Assembly: GCA_009784145.1 (NCBI GenBank)
Contig: WRCI01000099.1
Span: 1-6,351, forward strand
DNA: 6,351 nt
DNA from: Methanobrevibacter sp.
Lineage (GTDB): Archaea > Methanobacteriota > Methanobacteria > Methanobacteriales > Methanobacteriaceae
Direction of reading: 5' to 3'
In this document: positions 1 through 6,059 of the stretch, piece after piece
How the letters are laid out: each line of letters begins with the position of its first letter
Numbering within the stretch: the stretch's first letter is position 1
Position numbers and translations under genes: made by a program
Notes under the pieces: model-generated
What the model saw: only the letters and a program-made list of their open reading frames with translations
Database searches by the model: none
What the model was told of the DNA's origin: nothing

Positions 1-111
1 AAACTTTATAATATTTTATTATATTAAATTTTATAAGATATTTTATTATATTAAACTTTATAATGTATTCTAATAAGATATTATAGATTATATTAAATTT
101 TATAAGATATT
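1..111. repeat. Degenerate AT-rich direct repeat
   Basis: Four segments each open with a near-copy of AAACTTTATAA or AAATTTTATAA, at 1, 26, 53 and 95. A 25-base stretch at 18-42 recurs exactly at 87-111. The segments are 25, 27 and 42 bases long before the last, incomplete one. It is cut by the window edge, so it may be the tail of a longer array behind a gene that lies outside. No coding potential is visible. Nothing marks it as an insertion sequence, attachment site or origin. Confidence 0.6.
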
Positions 112-252
112 AAATAAATATATTATTAATCATATAAATCTCATAAAAAATCACTTACTAAATTGTTTTAGTATCATTAATTATTAATGTATTATGAATC
201 ATTGTTGGAAATATTATATAGTATAAGATACATATAATATTAATAGCTATAC

Positions 253-271
253 TTATAAAATTTCATATATT
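253..271 (+). promoter_or_regulatory. Candidate TATA box of uspA
   Basis: Two TATA-like stretches lie here: TTATAAAA at 253-260 and CATATATT at 264-271. The second would place a transcription start near 290-297, inside the CAATTTCAAAT motif, leaving a leader of about 45 bases with the ribosome binding site. The background is so AT-rich that TATA-like strings are common, so the choice is tentative. Confidence 0.3.
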
Positions 272-289
272 TCAAATTTCAACTAACAA

Positions 290-300
290 CAATTTCAAAT
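290..300 (+). promoter_or_regulatory. CAATTTCAAAT motif upstream of uspA
   Basis: This 11-base string is repeated exactly at 920-930, upstream of the CBS gene. It ends 41 bases before the uspA start and 30 bases before the CBS gene start. A shared start-site region or regulator site is possible; neither is shown by the sequence. Confidence 0.3.
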
Positions 301-330
301 AATATTTAATGTTTATTATAAAAAATTCAA

Positions 331-338
331 AGAGTGAT
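331..338 (+). promoter_or_regulatory. Ribosome binding site of uspA
   Basis: AGAGTGAT resembles the archaeal consensus GGAGGTGAT and sits three bases before ATG 342. It decides the start: the upstream in-frame ATG at 309 has no such element. Confidence 0.65.
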
Positions 339-341
339 ATT

Positions 342-779
342 ATGTATAAAAGAATATTATTGCCTACTGATGGTTCAGAATTTGCAGAAAAAGCAGAAAA
401 ACACGCATTGTTTCTTGCCGAAGTAAGTGGGGCTGAAATAATTGCTTTAAGTGTTGTTGAAACTGGGTTTTCTATAGGATTACCTTCTGATGATAGTGTA
501 TATCACATAAGTGAAATGTTAAGAAAAGAATCAGAAAAAAATCTTGAAAATGTAGAAAAAATGAAAGAAGATGAGAACAGCAATGTTAAAATCACTTTTA
601 AAGTAGAAGAAGGTGCTCCTGCCAAAGTTATTTTAGAAGCTATTAAAAAAGAAAATATAGATCTTGTAGTTATGGGTAGCTCTGGAAAAGGCAGACTTGA
701 TAGGATTATCATGGGTAGTGTAGCTGAAAGAGTAGTTAAAGCTTCTGAATGCTCGGTCCTTGTTGTTTATGGAGATTAA
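342..779 (+). CDS. Universal stress protein, UspA family (single domain)
   Basis: The product is a 145-residue cytoplasmic protein of the ATP-binding UspA class (MJ0577-like). These usually dimerise and act as nucleotide-binding stress or energy sensors; the exact partner is unknown. Seen directly: an N-terminal strand with PTDGS at 8-12, whose Asp10 is the usual adenine-side residue, and the nucleotide-binding motif G-2X-G-9X-G-S at G112, G115 and G125-S126 near the C-terminus. A charged segment rich in Glu and Lys (about 61-80) fills the usual variable middle region. An in-frame ATG at 309 would add 11 residues, but start 342 is preferred. It has a Shine-Dalgarno match, and [12 protein letters not shown] is the normal family N-terminus. 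The stop codon lies inside the first unit of a tandem repeat that runs towards the next gene. The full length matches the family. Confidence 0.93.
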   Translation: MYKRILLPTDGSEFAEKAEKHALFLAEVSGAEIIALSVVETGFSIGLPSDDSVYHISEMLRKESEKNLENVEKMKEDENSNVKITFKVEEGAPAKVILEAIKKENIDLVVMGSSGKGRLDRIIMGSVAERVVKASECSVLVVYGD

Positions 780-910
780 GTTATAGTATTTAAAATTTAT
801 TGAGGTTAAGTTATAATATTTTAAATTATTGGAGTTAAGTTATAGTATTTAAAATTTATTGAGGTTAAATTATAGTATTTAAAATTATTGAGGTTAAATT
901 ATAATATAAT
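772..910 (+). repeat. Tandem 29-30 bp repeat starting in the uspA stop region
   Basis: Units lie at 772-801, 802-830, 831-860 and 861-889, with a partial fifth at 890-910. Each opens with GAGGTTAAG or a close variant and continues with TTATAGTATTTAAAA-like sequence. The first unit contains the last uspA codons and its TAA stop. There are no unique spacers between units, so it is not a CRISPR array. The last partial unit supplies the most likely TATA box of the downstream CBS gene. Confidence 0.85.
899..908 (+). promoter_or_regulatory. Candidate TATA box of the CBS gene
   Basis: TTATAATATA lies in the last partial repeat unit. A start site about 25 bases downstream would fall at the CAATTTCAAAT motif and leave a leader of about 30 bases. 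Similar TTATAGTATTT strings occur in every preceding repeat unit. Confidence 0.35.
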
Positions 911-919
911 GTTTTTAAC

Positions 920-930
920 CAATTTCAAAT
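920..930 (+). promoter_or_regulatory. CAATTTCAAAT motif upstream of the CBS gene
   Basis: This is an exact copy of the 11-base string at 290-300 before uspA, in a similar position relative to the start codon. It may mark the transcription start region or a common regulator site. Confidence 0.3.
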
Positions 931-960
931 TGATTATTATTTATTAAAAAAGTGGGTATC

Positions 961-1797
961 ATGTTAATTAAAAAAATAGTTTCTAAAAATCCAATTTATG
1001 TTTCAGTTCCTGGTAATCGTGAAAAAGCTTTGGAAATCATGAGAAAACAAAAAGTTTCTGGCTTACCAGTTGTTAAAGAAGGTACTAATGAATTAGTTGG
1101 AATATTAACTAGGTCGGATTTGATAGAAAATCCTGATGAGGAACAAATAGCTTTAATAATGTCTAGAGATATTGTTACTGCAGAATTAGATGAAAGTGTT
1201 TTTGATGTAGCTAAAAAAATGATTGAACACAACATTAGAAGAATCCCTGTTGTTAAAGATGGTGATTTAGTAGGAGTTGTGACTTCTTTTGATTTAGTTG
1301 CTTTAGCTATTTCTGAAATGGATATTAAAGAGCCTGTAGAAGATTACATGATAAAAAGTGTTCCAACAACATGGGATCAATCTCCTTTAAATGTTGCATT
1401 TGAAGTAATGAGATTTTTCAACCTTAAATGTGTTGTGGCTTTAAATAATGATGCTAAAATGAGTGGAATTCTTACTGAAACTGATTTTATTAATGAAAGC
1501 GAAGTTGTATCTGAAACAAGTGTTCATAGTTCTTCTGTGGGAACTGAAGGAGACAAATGGTCATGGGACAGTACAAGTGTTCTTTATGTAGAAAAAAATC
1601 ACCTTAAATTTTCAGATAAAGTAGTTAAGGATGTTTCAACCCAAAATATTTCAACTGCTAATACTAAAACTAGAATCTCAGACTGTGCTAAGAAAATGAG
1701 AGCTGATAATATAGATCAAATTCCAGTTATTGGTATTGAAGGAGAATTAATTGGTTTAATAAGAACTAATGATTTAATTAATGCTTTAGTAAAATAA
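961..1797 (+). CDS. Protein with four CBS domains (IMPDH-related type)
   Basis: The 278-residue soluble protein is made of four CBS modules at about 1-56, 64-117, 127-178 and 222-276, two Bateman pairs. CBS pairs bind adenine nucleotides or S-adenosyl ligands and act as energy sensors; no catalytic domain is present. Seen directly: the phosphate-contact motif G-h-h-T-x-x-D in GILTRSD, GVVTSFD and GILTETD. In the fourth module it reads GLIRTND, with Arg268 in place of Thr/Ser, so that site may be altered. A 43-residue linker (179-221) between modules 3 and 4 is Ser-rich and holds WSW at 200-202. Such proteins were once named IMP dehydrogenase-related in methanogens, but this one lacks the IMPDH barrel. 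An in-frame GTG at 952 would add three residues. ATG 961 is preferred because GTGGGTAT before it works as ribosome binding site. It may be co-regulated with uspA. Confidence 0.9.
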   Translation: MLIKKIVSKNPIYVSVPGNREKALEIMRKQKVSGLPVVKEGTNELVGILTRSDLIENPDEEQIALIMSRDIVTAELDESVFDVAKKMIEHNIRRIPVVKDGDLVGVVTSFDLVALAISEMDIKEPVEDYMIKSVPTTWDQSPLNVAFEVMRFFNLKCVVALNNDAKMSGILTETDFINESEVVSETSVHSSSVGTEGDKWSWDSTSVLYVEKNHLKFSDKVVKDVSTQNISTANTKTRISDCAKKMRADNIDQIPVIGIEGELIGLIRTNDLINALVK

Positions 1798-1860
1798 TTA
1801 ATTCAGTAAAGTAATTTAATAAAATAATTAACTAATCTTCAATGATTTAGTAAAATAAGT
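1780..1860 (+). repeat. Three ~30 bp echoes of the CBS gene 3' end
   Basis: AATGCTTTAGTAAAATAATT at 1780-1799 covers the last codons and the TAA stop. It recurs at 1841-1860 with 18 of 20 bases equal. A weaker middle copy lies at 1811-1830. The shared core AAAATAA starts at 1791, 1821 and 1852, a spacing of 30 and 31 bases. Each copy keeps a TAA corresponding to the stop codon. Confidence 0.6.
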
Positions 1861-1874
1861 TTATATTAGAATAA

Positions 1875-1918
1875 TTTTTTTATTATTTATATATAATTTT
1901 TTTATTTTTTTTATTTTT
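1875..1918 (+). terminator. Oligo-T terminator of the CBS gene
   Basis: Four T runs of 7, 7, 8 and 5 bases lie at 1875-1881, 1897-1903, 1905-1912 and 1914-1918, about 80-120 bases after the stop. Archaeal RNA polymerase terminates at such U-rich tracts without needing a hairpin. No equivalent run is seen on the minus strand for larE. Confidence 0.55.
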
Positions 1919-2097
1919 ATATATAATTTTATATATTTTATATATTAAATTATACATTATTCATATATTTTACATATAGTTTATATGATATATTATATAT
2001 TATTTATATATTATTTATATAATATTATATTTAATATATTATATATTTTAAATATTTTTTATCAAAATTAGATTTATATAAGGATATTTTATAGTTT
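1919..2097. other. Quasi-palindromic A/T spacer between convergent genes
   Basis: The stretch is almost entirely A and T, with dense alternating TATATA strings, including repeats of TATATTATTTATA near 1996-2025. It separates the convergent CBS and larE genes. No reading frame, RNA gene or mobile-element end is visible. It would melt easily and can form many overlapping short hairpins. Confidence 0.5.
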
Positions 2098-2111
2098 TTA
2101 AGATATCTTAA
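2098..2111. repeat. 14 bp perfect palindrome after larE
   Basis: TTAAGATATCTTAA is its own reverse complement and begins three bases after the larE stop codon in the minus-strand direction. It could be part of a 3'-end hairpin or chance in AT-rich DNA. No T run follows it on the minus strand, so it is not called as a terminator. Confidence 0.4.
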
Positions 2112-2114
2112 TCT

Positions 2115-3167
2115 TTATAACTTTCTTCGTATTAAAGGTAAAACTTTAATTAAGATATTTTGAGCTTCTTCTTTGTTTTTTACTTTACGAGCTACAATTT
2201 TTCCATTTTTAAAAAGAGTTATATTAGATCCATCAATATCTATCATAGCAACACCCATCTTTTCAGAACATTTTACTTTTCCCATATTTTCAAGTTCTTC
2301 ACATGTTGGAAGGATGTTAATATTATATGGAAGTTCATTTTCAAACATTATCTTATTAGCTTCATCTTTACAAGGTTTGTAAATAAGAATTTCCTTTTTT
2401 TCACGACTTGTTGTTCCAATATCTAATGTGATTTTTTTAAAGTTTACTGCTTTTAATTCACTTTCAATTAATTTAAGGGTGTTTTTATTAAGAAGTTTTT
2501 CAATATCTTTTACTTCAATTTGAGCAGTATCATCTATGTCTCTAACCCTTACTGTTTCATCATTTGTGATGTTTTTTATTAAATCTTCAGCATATTTTAT
2601 TCTATTTATTTTTTTCCCAGTAATTTCTTCTCCAACTTTTATTCTAGTAGCTAAACAAGTTGTAGATTTAGAATAAAAAATATTATTATCTTCTAAAAAT
2701 GAAATAACTTCTTCTTTTTCAATTCCTGCATTTACTAATGGGCTTAAAATATTATTCTCATAATTTACTAATATTCCAGGTCTATCTTCAAGTAAATCAC
2801 TTATATTAGTTCCATCTACTATTATTTCAAAACCTTTTTCATGAGCTTCTTCTTTGATTTCAGAATACATGGTTTTTCTACAGATATAACAACGTTTAGA
2901 ATTATTTTCTCTGAAAGATTCTAATTCTAAAAAATTTTCATCAATTATTTCTAAAGGTATATCAATTGATTCAGCTATTTTTTTAAGATTAATCAAAAAA
3001 TTAGAAGGCATGATTTCATTATTAAAGGCAATGGCTAAAACATTCTTAGCTACTTTTTTTGCTAAATAAGCGACTAATGTACTATCCGCCCCTCCAGAAA
3101 ATGCAATAGCTATATCTTTACCTTCAAGAATCTTTTCAACTTCTTTAATTTTTTCATTAATATTCAT
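2115..3167 (-). CDS. larE: LarE-type PP-loop sulfurtransferase with C-terminal extension
   Basis: The 350-residue protein belongs to the ATP pyrophosphatase LarE family. These adenylate a carboxylate and replace it with sulfur, classically on the nickel-pincer cofactor precursor. Seen directly: the PP-loop SGGADS at 24-29; RCYIC with Cys93 and Cys96; DGTN at 118-121; and TTCLATRI with Cys171 at the position of the sulfur-donating cysteine. Three such cysteines are the set that binds a [4Fe-4S] cluster in the catalytic, non-sacrificial LarE variants, so that form is inferred. Typical LarE proteins end near 270 residues. This one carries about 90 more, with Cys266, Cys289 and Cys300, whose role I do not recognise. 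Start ATG 3167 has GAAGTGA four bases upstream. It follows tfuA on the same strand after 271 bases, so shared transcription is uncertain. No larA, larB or larC is in the window; another sulfur target, such as the thioamidation pathway, is possible. Confidence 0.85.
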   Translation of the reverse strand: MNINEKIKEVEKILEGKDIAIAFSGGADSTLVAYLAKKVAKNVLAIAFNNEIMPSNFLINLKKIAESIDIPLEIIDENFLELESFRENNSKRCYICRKTMYSEIKEEAHEKGFEIIVDGTNISDLLEDRPGILVNYENNILSPLVNAGIEKEEVISFLEDNNIFYSKSTTCLATRIKVGEEITGKKINRIKYAEDLIKNITNDETVRVRDIDDTAQIEVKDIEKLLNKNTLKLIESELKAVNFKKITLDIGTTSREKKEILIYKPCKDEANKIMFENELPYNINILPTCEELENMGKVKCSEKMGVAMIDIDGSNITLFKNGKIVARKVKNKEEAQNILIKVLPLIRRKL

Positions 3168-3171
3168 TATT

Positions 3172-3178
3172 TCACTTC
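3172..3178 (-). promoter_or_regulatory. Ribosome binding site of larE
   Basis: On the minus strand the bases read GAAGTGA, one mismatch from GGAGGTGA-type sites, four bases before ATG 3167. It supports both the start and independent translation of larE. Confidence 0.6.
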
Positions 3179-3188
3179 AATTAAGGGA

Positions 3189-3440
3189 TTTTTTTATTAG
3201 AGGTTAATTATGATGGTTTATTTTATTTAGTTTGGGTTTAAAGATTTTATTTTTTTTAGTTATGATTAAAAGGATTTATTTTTTTTTTTTAGTTTAGATT
3301 AAAAGATTTTATTTTTTTTTTAGTTTAGATTAAAAGATTTTATTTTTTTTTAGTTATGATTAAAAGAATTTATTTTTTTATTTAGTTTAAATTATAAGAT
3401 TTTACTTTTTTATTTAGTTTAAATTATAAGATTTTAATTT
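3189..3440. repeat. T-tract tandem array, ~31 bp period, between tfuA and larE
   Basis: About eight degenerate units, each a T run followed by AGTTTAGATTAAAAGAT-like sequence, fill the whole spacer. T runs start at 3189, 3221, 3250, 3279, 3312, 3343, 3373 and 3406, mean spacing 31.0. A last short run at 3438 lies in the tfuA stop codon. Run lengths vary (7, 4, 8, 12, 10, 9, 7, 6). TTTAGTTTAAATT at 3381-3393 and 3413-3425 echoes the tfuA gene end at 3438-3450 with 12 of 13 bases equal. There are no spacers of unique sequence. Minus-strand transcripts through it would be A-rich. Confidence 0.85.
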
Positions 3441-4077
3441 ATTTTAAATTTTTAATATATTCTATAACAGCAATAGCATCTAATTTTTTAATGTCTTCAG
3501 TTTTCACAATAAAATCTATTAATTTTTCTTTTTTATCTTTATCAAGAGAAGATTCTTTAAAAATATTAAAATAAGTCCTATTTGGATAGTAAATTGATTT
3601 AGCTATAGACAATAATTTATCCTTTTCATCATTTGTAATAATGTCTTCATCAATAGCTTTTTTAAACTTATAATCAATATTAATTAAAGCTTCAGACAGT
3701 GCTTTTCCTGTTGATTTATCAAAAGTAATAGCTACGTCATCATCAGATTCTATATATCCTTTTGCATATTCGTTGTAAACATATCCTATACCTATCATTC
3801 CAAGAGTATCTAATTCAGAAGCTCTAAGTGCACCCATACTTCCACCACCAACTATAGTTATTCCTTTACTAATAGCTTCCATAATTTCTTTATGCCCCAC
3901 TGCAGGATCTTGGTGAAATACTCCATCAATTATCCCTATAATATCTGGTTTTTCAGTTATAGTTTTTAATATATCATCTCTTTTAACAGGAAATCTATAA
4001 TCAGCTTTTAATATTTTCATTCCTTCTTCGTGGGACAATGAAGGTCCAGTAAATATTATTATTTTCTTTTTAGACAT
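3439..4077 (-). CDS. tfuA: TfuA-like protein, YcaO partner in thioamidation
   Basis: The 212-residue cytoplasmic protein carries a TfuA core domain. In methanogens TfuA hydrolyses thiocarboxylated ThiS and hands the sulfide to YcaO, which thioamidates a glycine of McrA. Seen directly: an N-terminal strand and FTGPSLS at 9-15, IIDGVF at 49-54, the glycine-rich GGGSMGALRASEL at 77-89, and an acidic ESDDD at 110-114. These are the conserved blocks of the family. The C-terminal ~90 residues are helical and Lys/Glu-rich and less conserved. The gene starts 21 bases after the ycaO stop, so the two are very probably cotranscribed. Its ribosome binding site is weak (TGAT four bases before ATG). The stop codon overlaps the start of the T-tract array downstream. 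Bacterial TfuA-YcaO pairs also occur in RiPP clusters, but no precursor peptide is visible here. Confidence 0.9.
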   Translation of the reverse strand: MSKKKIIIFTGPSLSHEEGMKILKADYRFPVKRDDILKTITEKPDIIGIIDGVFHQDPAVGHKEIMEAISKGITIVGGGSMGALRASELDTLGMIGIGYVYNEYAKGYIESDDDVAITFDKSTGKALSEALINIDYKFKKAIDEDIITNDEKDKLLSIAKSIYYPNRTYFNIFKESSLDKDKKEKLIDFIVKTEDIKKLDAIAVIEYIKNLK

Positions 4078-4098
4078 TTTTATCAGGAATATATAGAA

Positions 4099-5355
4099 TT
4101 AACTATCAAAATCAACCCAACGAGTACCTATTCTATCAGGATCAATTGCATAAGTTTCAGCACCAGGAATAACTACTCTAACTACATTCACTCCAATTTC
4201 TTTTCGTGTTAAATCTTTAAAAAGAATTTTATTTAAGTTATTATTTTTTAATTCATTAGTAACTATTTCAATATCTTCTTTTAAGGAATTAGTACTTTTA
4301 TCTTCAATATCTGAGATATTAACAATATTTTCTTCATTCTCTTCTTCAAAATAATGTTTATTCATCTTTTTCATACGCATATAACCTGCTTTTCGCATGA
4401 AAACAGCTCTAGATGTATCTTCTCTTGTACCATGAATTTGTGTAGCTCTACTTTGAGCTACTTCTGTTAAAGCTCTAAGTACTGCAATTTCAGGATTTAA
4501 ATGAGTTCCGACTCCAAGACTTAAAAGTGCTGGATCTTGAAGGACAGTATCATCAGCAGTAGCTGCAATAGTTGGAATATCAATATCTACAGTCAAATCC
4601 ATAAGTTTTATTTTAATAGATTCCTTTTCAAATTTTTCAACTAAGCTATTAATAAGAGGATTTTCAATTGAAGTTATGTCAATTTCTTTTTTATTCTTTT
4701 TTGTAAGTTCAAAAATACTCCAAGCATCTCTTTCAATTACTTCTAGGATTCCATGAAGAACAGCTTCTTCTATAACATTTCCTGAAGCTAATCCATTTGT
4801 GTTTCCTTTAAAAATAGCAGTTGTAGTTTTTTGATTATTTTTTTCAGGATTTTGACTTTTAAGTGGTATATATGGGTGGAATATTCCATTTGAAGGAAGA
4901 TAATGCTCTTCTTCTGAAATTATATCAGTAGCTATAGTCCATTCTAGGCTGTTTTCTTCTTCAAAGTCTAAATTTTTTACTTCATTAGAGAGAATAAGGT
5001 CATTTGGATGGATGAATTTCTCTCCATCCATTTCTTGGATGTTAGCTATTTTCGAAGCCACTTCATCTTTTTTTTGTTTTTCAGCTGAGTATCGTTCAAA
5101 ACCTTCCATCATAGCTGATGCTTTGGCCTGTTCTCTTTTAGCACCTTTACCAGCATATATGCTTACTCCTCCTCCTTGTGCAGTAGGACGAATAGCTGAA
5201 AATACTGGAATTCCAACACGGTCTAAGTGTGTTATTTCTGTAACACGAGTTATTCCTGCGATTTTTAACTTATCTTCATAATTAGCTATTGTTTTAGAAG
5301 GTTCAATAGCTCTATGAGTACAAGAAAAATAGTTAATAGGAACATCTGAAAACAT
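4099..5355 (-). CDS. ycaO: YcaO-type ATP-dependent thioamidase for McrA (methanogenesis marker 1)
   Basis: The 418-residue cytoplasmic enzyme phosphorylates a backbone amide with ATP so that sulfide can replace the oxygen. In methanogens it makes thioglycine in the McrA active-site region. Seen directly: the N-terminal block LDRVGIPVFSAIRPTA at 44-59 typical of the methanogen clade; ATP/Mg motif S80-x3-E84-x2-E87-R88; NGLASGN at 187-193; E205 and E208-R-D; and GVGTHLNPEIAV with EVAQSR at 298-303. The C-terminus (RIGTRWVDFDS) lacks the PxPxP tail of azoline-forming YcaO enzymes, which fits thioamidation. A TTG at 5364 would add three residues. ATG 5355 is preferred, with TTGAT four bases before it, though the site is weak. 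The gene lies 71 bases after the M50 gene and 21 bases before tfuA. The 71-base gap may hold a promoter, but none is convincing. Confidence 0.93.
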   Translation of the reverse strand: MFSDVPINYFSCTHRAIEPSKTIANYEDKLKIAGITRVTEITHLDRVGIPVFSAIRPTAQGGGVSIYAGKGAKREQAKASAMMEGFERYSAEKQKKDEVASKIANIQEMDGEKFIHPNDLILSNEVKNLDFEEENSLEWTIATDIISEEEHYLPSNGIFHPYIPLKSQNPEKNNQKTTTAIFKGNTNGLASGNVIEEAVLHGILEVIERDAWSIFELTKKNKKEIDITSIENPLINSLVEKFEKESIKIKLMDLTVDIDIPTIAATADDTVLQDPALLSLGVGTHLNPEIAVLRALTEVAQSRATQIHGTREDTSRAVFMRKAGYMRMKKMNKHYFEEENEENIVNISDIEDKSTNSLKEDIEIVTNELKNNNLNKILFKDLTRKEIGVNVVRVVIPGAETYAIDPDRIGTRWVDFDS

Positions 5356-5375
5356 ATTTATCAATTTGTATTTTA

Positions 5376-5434
5376 TTAGTTATTTTAGAAAATATTATTT
5401 TAATGATTTTGTTGAAATTATTTATTTTAGAAAA
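5376..5434 (-). repeat. Echo of the M50 gene 3' end in the spacer before ycaO
   Basis: The plus-strand 17-mer at 5418-5434 covers the last codons and stop of the M50 gene. It recurs at 5376-5392 with 16 of 17 bases equal. Read on the minus strand both give TTTTCTAAAATAA, including the TTC TAA gene end. The copies are 42 bases apart. Confidence 0.6.
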
Positions 5435-6059
5435 GTAATCCTGTGAAAGAAGCAAATACCATAAGTCCTGCAACTCCAGTTACTACTATCCAAATTAAAG
5501 GATTCCATCTAAATACTTTAGCTCCATCAAAAATACTAAATGGTATTAAATTGAAAAGAGCTAAAAATGCATTGATTGAGAAACCTAATATAGATGTTTG
5601 GAAAAGTACAGCTATTTCTACAGAAGGAGCATACATTGGCAAACTAGGGAAATTTCCAATTAGGGTAAATGCTATGGCTAAAAATATCAATGAGAGAGCT
5701 ATATTTGTTAATGGACCAGACACAGAAATTATTCCATTTTCTCGGTCACTCATATATGAACCACTAATATGAACTGCTCCAGGAGCTGCAAATATGAATC
5801 CAAAGAAAGAACTAGCTAAAGCTATTACTAAACCAGGACCCCAAGTTTTATACTCTGCCCAATAGTTGTAATGAATAGCTACAAATTTATGAGCAAGTTC
5901 ATGTAATATAAACCCTAATCCCACTCCCACCATTACCATAGGAAGAAGTTGAGGGATAACTGAGAAGTCTTGGCGAGAAAAAACTATTGAAAACCCTAAT
6001 GATATAATAAAAAATGATATAAAAAGGTCTCTTATTTCATTAGAACTAAATTTAATCAT
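5427..6059 (-). CDS. M50 family membrane metalloprotease (site-2-protease-like)
   Basis: The 210-residue integral membrane protein has about six hydrophobic segments, near residues 11-29, 38-58, 75-95, 112-135, 146-172 and 186-209. Seen directly: the zinc-binding HELAH at 53-57 in the second segment, GPLTN at 115-119, and N170-LIP with Asp178-Gly in the NPDG-like motif that gives the third zinc ligand. These are the hallmarks of intramembrane M50 proteases. There is no PDZ or CBS domain and no signal peptide, so it is a minimal form whose substrate is unknown. It is the first minus-strand gene of the group and lies 71 bases before ycaO. No ribosome binding site precedes ATG 6059. A TATA-like box about 25-30 bases upstream suggests a leaderless or nearly leaderless transcript. 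A role in McrA modification is not implied by the family. Confidence 0.88.
   Translation of the reverse strand: MIKFSSNEIRDLFISFFIISLGFSIVFSRQDFSVIPQLLPMVMVGVGLGFILHELAHKFVAIHYNYWAEYKTWGPGLVIALASSFFGFIFAAPGAVHISGSYMSDRENGIISVSGPLTNIALSLIFLAIAFTLIGNFPSLPMYAPSVEIAVLFQTSILGFSINAFLALFNLIPFSIFDGAKVFRWNPLIWIVVTGVAGLMVFASFTGLLF

Larger units (their letters stand above)
112..341. other. AT-rich intergenic leader of uspA
   Basis: No open reading frame of note and no RNA-like fold were seen in this stretch. Its only recognisable content is the probable uspA promoter region near 253-300. TTTCAAAT occurs twice there, at 270-277 and 293-300. Confidence 0.5.

Noticed and set aside
309..341. Longer N-terminus of the UspA protein from ATG 309
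   Set aside because: The 11 extra residues are not family-like and the good ribosome binding site lies before 342.
1..341. tRNA or other structured RNA in the left spacer
   Set aside because: G and C are too few for tRNA arms, and no cloverleaf or conserved loop is seen.
772..910. Possible CRISPR array
   Set aside because: The 29-30 bp units abut each other with no unique spacers, and no cas gene is near.
952..960. GTG start of the CBS protein
   Set aside because: This triplet lies within the likely ribosome binding site of ATG 961.
2160..2426. 88- and 69-codon plus-strand frames opposite larE
   Set aside because: They are Phe/Ser/Ile-rich mirror translations of the larE C-terminal coding region, without family motifs or ribosome binding sites.
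3189..3440. Possible CRISPR array or terminator series
   Set aside because: There are no spacers, and on the strand that is transcribed here (minus) the runs are A, not the T needed for archaeal termination.
5356..5364. TTG start of YcaO
   Set aside because: ATG 5355 follows within three codons and the TTGAT string serves better as a weak ribosome binding site.
5443..5772. 109-codon plus-strand frame opposite the M50 gene
   Set aside because: It is antisense to a gene with clear HELAH and NPDG motifs, and its translation shows no family features.
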